Shown piece after piece: positions 55,467-64,000 of a stretch of DNA of 64,000 nucleotides. Every line of letters starts with the position of its first letter. The stretch's first letter is position 1. This DNA comes from Thuidium tamariscinum (taxonomy: Eukaryota > Streptophyta > Bryopsida > Hypnales > Thuidiaceae), in assembly GCA_947034885.2 (NCBI GenBank), contig OX344751.2, positions 45,661,082 to 45,725,081 of the forward strand, in the 5' to 3' direction. A program made the translations under genes and the position numbers. Under the pieces are notes generated by a model. The model was given only the letters and a program-made list of their open reading frames with translations. It made no database searches and was not told the origin of the DNA.

Positions 55467-56799
55467 CAGCAGGGTCTCATTGCTAGGTTTAAGTCTACAA
55501 CGAGTGGGTGAGTGGCTTCTAGACTCTTTCAGTTTGAGACTATTGATCCTAGTCCATCATATCATTCCTCAGAAAGTAGAGCTCAAAGGGAATTTTTCAT
55601 GAAGCCCCCCAAAATTTTGTTTGCTTTTTTTCATCCAGAATATGACTTTTGAAAGGTATTGGATGATATGATCTTGATCACCTGGAAATTGATCATTCAT
55701 ATTAAAGGACCTACTTATTAGTCTTTCTTCAACTAGTCTGTTTTCTTTGCTTCCGTACCTGCAGTTCTCTCAGTTTGTAGTATTTCTTGCTAATGAAATG
55801 AAAGAAGTATGATACACGGTAGATATTGGTCGCTGAGGGTATGCATGGATTTTGGTAAATTGCAATTATTTGTCGAGGAATTTCACACTTGGTAACTCTG
55901 GGAGGATTCTTGGGATTCTGTCAGTACCTTTGGACAGTGTTACGGTATGTTTCTTAGACCACGAGTTTGCTGCTGAATGATTAGGGATTGTCCCTTCTCA
56001 CCTTCTGCAACCTGCCCACCTACTGTAAGCTGATTTGCCTTGTCAACTCAGCAGGAGTGCAAAATTTAGCGTCACTAGAAAGCTGACTCTTGTGGGAAGT
56101 GGTACAATGCAGTATTCTATTTTCAGCCTGCAGCGATTGAATTCTTTTACAAATAAGGTGATGTTGGCAAATTTATGTCACATGTACTAACTTGGACAAA
56201 TCGGTATCCTCTTGGGGCTCTTTTGGCACTTTGGTTGCCCCACCCTATTTTCTTGTACGGTACTGTACACATGATATTGTATGGCTGGACAATTCTGCAT
56301 GGGTACTTTTTCTTTGTGATCTTTGTGGGGATTGTAGGTCAGCTTACTATTCTTCTGAGATCTTTGTGGGGATTGCAGGCCGTCTGCATGAGTACTTTTT
56401 TGTGTGATCAGGAGCTTCTGGAAATCCAATGCCATTCCCGAGATGGCAGTCATGCGATTGGTAACTACTGTAATGAAATCTCGTTTCAATGACACATCCC
56501 CACCTGGAATGTGAGCATGATGAATGCAATTCCATTGCTGTAAAGTTGGAATATTTAGGAGAGCTTTAACAAACCTAGATGTGAGCTTCTATTTTGCTAT
56601 TATGTCATTTTCTTGGCAAATTAGGAGCTCAATTAATATTCCCTGTCCCACTACAACCGTCCAAACCATGTAAATTTTCTGTCCCACTAAAGATCTCCTT
56701 TTCTTGATTATGAACATTAATCAAGAAAAGGAGATTTTGTGGGGGTTCCTTGTGAAAATCATCCTTCTAAAACTGTGGGGATCACGGGTGTCAATTTGT
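55467..56799. other. BCCIP 3' region and intergenic DNA
   Basis: Probably holds the 3' UTR. A direct repeat gatctttgtggggattg occurs at about 56320 and 56360. A perfect 18-base inverted repeat (atctccttttcttgatta, loop of 7) spans 56693-56735. Overlapping 100-residue frames on both strands at 56.2-56.5 kb have no recognisable content. Confidence 0.45.
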
Positions 56800-56954
56800 G
56801 TAGGACCAAGGCCATTTCTTGGTCAAAAACCTCTCAAAATTGTCATTTCTGCTGCATCCACCCAAGAAAATAAATAAAAACAATTTTAAGAATCTATGTG
56901 TAGGATCTTGTACTTGACTTGATTCAAATCATGTGGTAAAAATTCCATGAAATA

Positions 56955-57248
56955 AGGTAGGGGGCTGTAAAAGCAACCCTTTACCAGCTGATTTGCATTT
57001 TGGGGAAGCTAAATTCCTTAAAGCAATTTTTAGTAAATTTTTGTGGTAAGAAAAATGGAATTGGTATCTAATCCAAGTCATTTCATATTTTTTGGACCTT
57101 CAAGGAATTAGTTATGAATTTCTGAAGTTGAAAATATAGTGGTTTCTAAAAAGGACCCCCTGTTGAAATGTACACTTTTGGTACATATTAGAGGCAAAAT
57201 CTACTAGATCGCTTTTAGAGATAGGGTCACAATTAGAGCCTCCTACCT
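56955..57248. mobile_element. TA-flanked element with AGGTAGGGGGCT ends, nested
   Basis: 294 bp with TA on each side. The ends are AGGTAGGGGGCT and, inverted, AGGTAGGAGGCT. Removing it with one TA gives a junction of the same length as the uninterrupted family A copies at 16.1 and 27.3 kb, confirming TA duplication. Confidence 0.85.
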
Positions 57249-57699
57249 TATGATCATATAGATTGGAAGATATGAGTATAAAAAGTTGGAAAAAAACAAG
57301 TTTTTTTGAATTGTGGTCTACAATTTCATATGATTTTGACTATCATTTGTAAGAAAAACGTAAGAATTTGAATTTATATATTTGTACTAAAGAATTTGAA
57401 TTTTTTTTTTTTTTTGTATTAAAGAATTGAGTTGAGAGTCTAGCAAAAAAAATGCTAGACTTCCTTTCTTGAAAATTATTAAGTAGAAGTAGATCCATGA
57501 TTGAGTGAAAAACTAAATGGTTAATAGCTCTAAGATAGGATTGAAATATAATAATCCCAATGGTTGGATTGTTGTAGCAAGTAAATGTAATGTTGTCCAA
57601 CAATTTTTTTTGAAAAAATTGTGGAAATTGCATTAAAAAATGAATCTTATAAGTTATTTTTTTAAGATGTTTAGATTGCTTAAAAAACAAGATTGTCTA

Positions 57700-58618
57700 T
57701 TAACCCCTGAACGCCTTCAAGGCCCTTTGCGGCCGTATGTGGGGGTTTCTGCCGTCTTTGAGCACCGCATTGACAAATTCAAGGTTTCAGATGAAAAGAA
57801 GACTTGTTGTGGAGCTCGGGGTGCGTCGATTGCAATCTTCGGCGACCTGAAATGCAAACGAGAGCGGCCAGAATCAAGGCAAATATGGCACAAGCAATAC
57901 GATTGGCAGAAACATACGTCGCGGAGGGTACCCCTTGCTTTGGGGGGTGGAGGAGTGCAGACATGGCAAGATCCGTTGGCCCGCGAGGGCGGGAGGGTGA
58001 CGTCTGTGGCAGAAAGGCGGGCCAGTTTTTGGTCGACAGTGCCTCGACGTCGTACTGGCACTTGGATTGCGTGTCCCACTACATGGAAGCGTTGCCACCT
58101 TGGATCTCCTTCCACATTCAGCCCCATCGTGGCACTAATTTTGAGTCCATTGTTCCTCCTAAACACCGATTTGGACGCCACAGCACGCCATATTTTGCAG
58201 CCACCCAACGCATCTCCGGGCGACCCCGTGCCTGTGATACGCCTCTCCAAAGTAGCCCAATTGACAATTTCCATGCGCATTTCAGTTTCAATTTTTTTGG
58301 CTAGCATTGCTATCTCCAGAGCAGCCCCCTCACCGAAGCGATTCCAGAATTGAGCACCACCGAATTTTGGAAAAACAGGGAACTTGCCGCTCAAGACTGC
58401 AGGAGCTGGGTTGCTTCCAATTCCGCTCAATCTCTCGATGTTGCAAGCTCGGCGCGGGTCGCCAAATTTTTCACGACACCTCACGGCGTTCAAATACCGA
58501 TCGGAGCGACTCAAATCTCCTGTCACGTTGATCTGCCTCTCTGAGAATTTTTTTCCTAAACCGTATCCAACACATACGACACCGTATACTCAGGGCCCGA
58601 AGGACGTTCAGGGGTTAA
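57700..58618. mobile_element. GC-rich TTAA-bounded element with open frames, nested
   Basis: 919 bp, visibly GC-rich against AT-rich flanks. Inverted ends TTAACCCCTGAACG are perfect over 14 bases and then continue with a one-base offset (CCTTC...GGCCC). Long open frames exist on both strands: 269 codons at 57717-58526 on the minus strand, and 237 codons on the plus strand starting in the flank. None has a domain I recognise, and they span the terminal repeats, so they may be a by-product of base composition. The cargo may be captured host sequence. It splits the gattgtcta/tagtcc region of the family A element. Confidence 0.75.
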
Positions 58619-58942
58619 TAGCTCTCTCATTGCTAGTCCAAATTGAATGAATGAAACCTTCACATATAGGCAAAAATATATTATTTTAGAAAAATAATTT
58701 TAAAATTCAATTTTGAGTTTTTGTGAAAAATTTGTTACCTGCTAAATGAAAATTTGGGCTTTTTGTCATGTAACTTTTTCTCCCAAGCACCAATTGAAAT
58801 AAAAATTATATTCCCATACAGCTAATCAGTTTTTCTATGTGATGAAAAAGTTTAAGAAGGGTTTCACAAAAAATTGAAATCGTAGGAACTTGCCCAAAAT
58901 CCATTTTGTTCCCCAAGGGAACAATGGTTCTTTAGGGGTTAA

Positions 58943-60058
58943 AAAAAACAAAAGAACTCATTTGAAGTCAAAGTATTGTAGATGATTTATACTTTTTGCC
59001 CCTAATTTTGAGGATGAATAGTTGCATTTTTATCCTACAAAAGAGGATACCTCATCAATCATTAGACACTAATGTTTGTGGTGTCTTTTTTGGGTTAAAT
59101 GTTTTGCTATATTGAACAACCTTGTGGAGTTAAAAAAATTTGAAAGCATTTCTTTAGCCTTGCAAACTTGCCCTTGCCCATATGAGGCACTTTATACTAA
59201 TTGCTTCTTTTTATAGTGGTATCAACAATACGTTTAGTGACTACTTCAATGCTATGAAATTTTGATCATTAAGTGGGCTAGATTTTTATATTGCAGATAT
59301 TTTGGTTATACAACATAGCATCCCATTGTTGCCACCATCTAAAATAATAGAACTGGTGGCATTTACAAAATGTGCTCAAATATGATACTTTTCAAATGGA
59401 TTTTGAGTGCCTAAATGGTAGGGCCTAAATTCAAGATTTTGCTTAGATATAAATATGGGTTTTCCATTCTAAAATGTATGTATTGGAGGCATTATGATTG
59501 AAAATACAATTAATCCCTAAAGAGAAAGATTTTAAAAAGCTATTAGTGAGATAGAAGGAGTATGAAATTGTAAGGTTTAAGAGAGATCAAGATCAAGATA
59601 TACATTGTTAGTATTGGTATATATCCCACTTCAAGTATTAGTACAATAATGTCATAATGAGTATTTATTTGGTATCACACCAGTTTATAATCTGGCATAT
59701 GATAATAATGTTTTTTCCCTTATCAATGTAATTGAAAATTAATATAAGATTTTTTAGTATGTATGGTCTTCTCCCTAGTGGAACCATCATCAATAAATTT
59801 GGTTTGATAGTGACCTTTAGTTTCTAAGTATTAGATTGAGAAAGGTCAAAGATTCTTTCTTTTAGCAAAGTGGTATCTCTAAAAATTTAATCAGAATCAA
59901 CAAGGAAGTAACTAGTTGTATACTACTCTAGTGTATTAGAAAAAGGGAAGAAAAATAGCTATGTCTTTGTTATTGAAAGATATTGATCAAAATATGATTT
60001 GGATGTTGTTATATTCCATTATGAGCTTCTAAAGTGAAATATCTATTTTTTAATTTAG

Positions 60059-60059
<1 letters not shown>
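58943..60059. other. AT-rich gene-free DNA
   Basis: No gene or bounded element seen. Confidence 0.45.

Positions 60060-60148
<89 letters not shown>
60060..60148. repeat. (TA)n microsatellite
   Basis: About 44 uninterrupted TA dinucleotides. Such a tract is likely to vary in length and to extrude a cruciform. Confidence 0.97.
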
Positions 60149-60153
<5 letters not shown>

Positions 60154-60835
60154 TTTATTAAAGTAATGAAGAGTTAAATTATACATAATCTTGTTCTTTG
60201 AATAACATTTTGCCAGAAATGGAAAATAAAAACTTGTTGATAATTGATTGATAACTAATTGATATTCATATCAATATCAATTAGATATATTTTTAGTCTT
60301 TTTCCAAAAGGTCAACATACCTATTTTGAATGATTATAAATGTATTTTTATTTAACAAAAAAAGATTTAAAAGTCATACTATATACTTGTAAATTTGTAA
60401 CATTCTTGATAGTTGATTTGTAACACTTATTTACAAAAAGTTTTAATCATGAAAAAATTGAACTTCGTATTTTTCAAATTTTATTTGTTAAAAATCCCCC
60501 AATCTCCCCATCCACTACTAGAAGAAAAAAAATATATTAGAAAGGTGTTTTGGAGGCATTAATGAAATAGTATTAAAGTCTTACATTGGCCAATATATTA
60601 TAGTAGTGCCAATATGGGCCTTGAATACCATACTTTAGTCACGACTTTTTGGTGGCCAAACATAACGTTTATTGTTAACCACCCTAAACTATTTCCCCTT
60701 GGAGATTGGAATAGTTCCTCCCTAGATTCATAAGAGTGAATTTAGCTTATCATGCAGAGAGTTATTGTTGGCTAGTTAAAAAGATGCAATACTAGAAGCT
60801 CCCATTTTATGGGGAGAAAAAGGCCCTATCATTGA
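60149..60835. other. AT-rich gene-free DNA
   Basis: Contains short palindromic attgatattcatatcaatatcaatta-type sequence near 60255-60282. No gene. Confidence 0.45.
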
Positions 60836-61227
60836 TTAACCCTTAAAGGTCGATGCGGACGTTTGACGTCCAATGAATGACCAAAAAATAGATTGGTGGA
60901 TGTAGAAAAGGCTTTTCCATCCAAATTTTTTTTTCTAATGTGATAACAGAGACGTGCTTTGTCACGAAAGGCTGGAAACAGGGTCTTTGAATGCATTTCC
61001 TTTTTTAGGTGCTGCAGATTGTACCCAAATGGTACGGAGATTGAAAACCACGGTGGAAGAACCCATGCTGCCCTTGTTTCAATTTCAAGGAGGGCATCAT
61101 GTGGTGCGGACTTTGCCAGCACTGTTCACATCTGAAGAATGGTGTCCTTCCTTCGGTCAGTTGGATTGATGCCATTGTTCACAATCCACTTCTCTCCATG
61201 GTTACCCATCCGATGTTTAAGGGTTAA
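60836..61227. mobile_element. TTAA-bounded element with TTAACCCTTAAA ends
   Basis: 392 bp. Both ends begin TTAACCCTTAAA and then diverge partly (ggtcgatgcgg versus catcggatggg). Moderately GC-rich interior. A 97-codon minus-strand frame (60829-61122) has no recognisable domain. Termini are closest to the elements at 11.3 and 57.7 kb. Confidence 0.7.
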
Positions 61228-62947
61228 GAATCTTTTGAAAGATCATCCTTTCTACTATTGTTGTGGGCAACCCCCATTCATTGTATTGTATTACAAGAGG
61301 TCCAATGTTATTGTTTTTAAGGAAAATTGTCTAGTAGTTGGCACCTACTGAGTACAAAGAAAAGTTTATAAGATAGTCACCTGAAGAATCAATCTCACTT
61401 GAATAGCCATGAGGCTTCAAAGTGACTGATGGATGACGAAGAATCCTTCAGTTGTACACATTTAAAACAAAAGTGCATATGTTCACCTTTGCAATTTTGT
61501 GCAGAAAGGGGAGGTGTTGCCGAGTGAGGAGTTTGACCTCCACTGAGTACTTTTTCTTCTTCTTTTCTTTCGAGTACTGTAGATGATGATTCGCTCTGTA
61601 CCGCAAAGGATGATTTCCTCGGGGATCTCGTAGGCCAAGAGTCCCAACGTGCAGTCCATTTGTACTTCCTGAGTTGGTGCTCCCGGCCTCTCCGGACCAA
61701 TCTTCTGCCCGCACCCTTGGGCCGGGACTCCAGGAGTCCTCATGTCTTGGTTTTCCCCACGAGTCTCGGCTTGAAGGTTCAGGAGGATTGAGCTGAGGCA
61801 GGCGTGTTTTCCGAAAACAAAACAAGAAAGAAAGAAAGGAGAAGTTACGTTGGAGCCCGCAAGTTCTCAGCGGGGCTTGGGCTTGGGCTTGGGCTTGTCT
61901 GCGAGTTGCCAGGCAGGGCCCGCGTGTGACCCGCCCGCCCACCCCTGCAGCTAGGTTGCTCCCGAGAGAGAGAGTCCAGGGACGGAACTTGTTCCATCTG
62001 CCTTGGATAGATGCGTCATGGAGGAAGGGCATTGGCCCTCCATCTGCTGATGCAGCATCCCAGCATGCCTCATGTGACCTGATCGAATCCGCCTGTCCTC
62101 GGTCTTGGCCCATGCCAAAGCTGGAAAAAGAGCCTCTGTGACTGATGAGCTGATGAGTCTCCTTTAATTGGTGGCGGGGCAGCGTCCAAAGCCGTGGGCA
62201 TGTCCTGCCTTGGGAAGGGCGCCAACGCACGGCAGCTAGTGCCCGTTTCCATTTTGAGTGAGCATCCCCATCTGGAATCGACGTACCGGAGGATGACCAC
62301 TTCCTCACTACTAACAACTGAATGCATTGAATTGTTCACTTAATTTTCTGTAACGTTTCTGACAGGTATAGAATAGACCTATGTTAACGCAGGTTTACTA
62401 CTGTAGAAACATATTCCGCCAAGCTTATGTAGCAACCACTGTAGAAACAAACATATGCTAAGCTTATGTCGCAACCACTCCATGTTGAACTTGTAGAATC
62501 AGTGAGCTTTGCAGCAGACTGAGATGCTATTAGCAGAAGGTGACCTGTAGGCAATCCTTCAATCTCTGTACTAATTGCAATTGCACAGATTCTGTATGGC
62601 CTTAGAATCTGTCATGCTGAATAGACATCTGATTGGACACCTCGCTTTTACGATCGAATCCAGTTGTGAACACACATGAGAGGGCACATAGATTGAAGCT
62701 CATTTGTGCATGCCCCCAGGCAGTGTCGTCTGAAAGAGCAGCGTGGAGGCAGCGATGATTCGGCCATTTTCTTTCCAGTATCAATGTCTATGCGTGAAGA
62801 CTGAGTCGTCGTTGTGCTGGGTTTGATGTTTTGCGCGCTAGCTGGCTTGCAGTTCTCCGCATGGGTTCACATATTGGGTGAAGACGTGAGAAGAGGTGCC
62901 AACTCATTGAGCGGAGGCAAGCGAGCCTTGCCCTTGAATTTCTGGAA
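61228..62947 (+). promoter_or_regulatory. Upstream region of the AMP deaminase gene
   Basis: GC-rich from about 61550. It contains a gggctt tandem run near 61875-61900 and a gagagagaga tract at 61966. A 289-codon minus-strand open frame at 61448-62317 crosses these simple repeats (producing QAQAQAQA) and lacks any recognisable domain, so I treat it as probable composition artefact. The leader exon(s) of AMP deaminase may lie here. A gtagaaacaNatat..gctaagcttatg direct repeat lies at about 62403-62470. Confidence 0.4.
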
Positions 62948-64000
62948 ATGGAGAGTCCCTCCAACACACATGCGGCCTGGTTGTCGCTGGCCGTGGCAGC
63001 GATTGTGGGAGCCACCGTGGCTGCCGCTTCTTCGTATCTAATTCACTGTAGAACTGTTGATCGCCTTCAATCACAGAAACTGCTAAACGTCGGGGATCAA
63101 CAGAAGCGCAGGTCGGCCCCTCGAAATCGGACCAACCGAGATTCTGTGGAGGGGAGCAATGCAACAGCAGTGGCTCCGGAGCTCCTGGCTCACGACAATG
63201 GCAAGTCGGTTTTGAATTCCTCCCATCCGCCCCGTTTGCCAAAAGCCGAGTCCATAGAATCTATCACCACTATTCCCCCCGATCTCCCTCGAGTTCACAC
63301 CCGGAAAGAAGGTAGATAAGGACTTAAAATCTTAAAAGTATTAATTCCTCTGTCCTTGGAAGAAGATGCTTTGCAGTGCTTGTGTTCATCGCTGATTGAG
63401 TAGTTACAGGAGCCTTTTTTGTGACATGTTACGCTTCTGTCTGGTATTCAAGTTGGTGCTGTAGTGTCTTTGTATGACCCCTGGCGCCAATACCGCTGCG
63501 CTTAACCCCTAAAGAACCGAGAAGCTGCCCAGAAGAATCTCATGTTTTTTTTAGCAGTTTTGAGTAGCTCATGTGGGGACTTTATTTGGTTCGAAATTCA
63601 TGTACTTTTTGCCCAACTCAGAGAATGATCTACGCTGATTCTGGTGATAAATAACATTTGGCCCCGTCTGAAGTACATCCTTCCATCGAATTGTTCATCT
63701 CGATTCAGGTGGTTTCTCCTAAATTGATCATTGTTTATGTCACGCACGAGTGTTTGCCTGTCCTCAACTTACAAGGGCTGGTTCTGAGACAGGTGGAGCG
63801 CAACAGCCTCCAGGCTCCATGAGGCGGCAACAACCTTCCGCAATGAACCCTGCTCCTGTAATCCAGCCCTCGTCCCCAACGTCTCCGGAAAGGACAGGCT
63901 CTTACGAAAGTGTGGAAGGATCCGAAGAAGAGGATCACCTGCTGCCTAATGAGGAGGATACTTACAATGATGATGATAATGATAATGAGGACGGGGATGA
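62948..64000 (+). CDS. AMPD: AMP deaminase, N-terminal part (runs off the window)
   Basis: Deaminates AMP to IMP in purine nucleotide balance. The Arabidopsis orthologue FAC1 is essential for embryo development. Exon 1 is 62948-63311 and exon 2 is 63793-64000 and continues. The donor is gtagat, the acceptor gagacag, and the junction phase 1. About 190 residues are visible, all from the non-catalytic N terminus, so the call rests on family wording. It begins with an N-terminal hydrophobic anchor (LSLAVAAIVGATVAAASSYL, residues about 12-31), followed by a basic stretch, then IPPDLPRVHTRKEG, matching the plant IPPGLPRLHTPSEG motif. A serine/proline segment (SPTSPERTGSYESVEGSEEE) leads into an acidic run of Asp/Asn. 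The metal-binding TIM-barrel lies beyond the edge. Confidence 0.82.
63502..63530. mobile_element. Solitary TTAA-type element end in AMP deaminase intron 1
   Basis: TTAACCCCTAAAGAACCGAG is a recognisable family A/B-type left terminus, but I find no partner end before the next exon. Probably a truncated element within the intron. Confidence 0.5.

Larger units (their letters stand above)
56800..58942. mobile_element. TTAA-type element, family A, carrying two nested insertions
   Basis: The body matches 15979-16909 in the same orientation (gtaggatcttgta, tagattggaagatatgag, attgctagtccaaatt). The right end is intact (tggttctttaggggttaa); the left terminus has lost its TTAACCCC. It is expanded from about 0.93 to 2.1 kb by the insertions at 56955-57248 and 57700-58618. 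Confidence 0.8.

Noticed and set aside
56175-56535. Coding frames of about 100 codons on both strands
   Set aside because: They overlap a short direct repeat and give no family resemblance.
57717-58526. 269-codon minus-strand frame as a transposase of the nested element
   Set aside because: No DDE/DDD transposase-like motif or zinc-finger pattern could be recognised, the frame begins and ends in the terminal repeats, and competing long frames exist on the other strand.

Overview
The window is nuclear DNA of a green plant. It holds five spliced protein-coding genes with GT-AG introns, and one is a NAC transcription factor, a family confined to streptophytes. Genes are compact, with introns mostly of 0.2-1 kb, and sit in two gene-rich blocks separated by very AT-rich, repeat-filled DNA. 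A non-seed land plant such as a moss is my best guess from the low-GC intergenic DNA and gene style, but the sequence does not prove the clade.

Layout. 0.5-5.2 kb: the 3' part of a GDSL esterase/lipase gene (+) converges on a complete two-exon NAC gene (-). 6.5-39.6 kb: 33 kb without a recognisable gene, packed with short non-autonomous DNA transposons, foldback elements, nested insertions and a few simple repeats. 40.1-44.8 kb: a complete six-exon SEC23 gene (+), encoding the COPII coat GTPase-activating subunit. 45.6-49.3 kb: a second repeat block with a layered inverted element and a 1.05-kb near-perfect palindrome. 51.8-55.5 kb: a complete seven-exon BCCIP/Bcp1 homologue (+). 56.8-61.2 kb: a composite transposon with two nested insertions, a long (TA)n tract and another small element. 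62.9 kb to the end: the first two exons of an AMP deaminase gene (+), running off the window.

The genes are unrelated housekeeping or regulatory genes (lipid/ester hydrolysis, transcription, ER export, ribosome-linked chaperone/genome maintenance, purine metabolism), with no sign of joint function. The unusual content is the mobile DNA. One cohort ends in TTAACCCCTAAAGG-like inverted repeats bounded by TTAA, the signature of piggyBac-like (or Kolobok-like) elements. A second cohort uses TA targets (termini AGGTAG, CAGTGGGG or GGGTGATTGC). For the AGGTAG family the TA duplication can be confirmed inside this window against paralogous empty sites. Several elements have become long, almost perfect hairpins. 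I saw no transposase, reverse transcriptase, tRNA, rRNA or CRISPR array.
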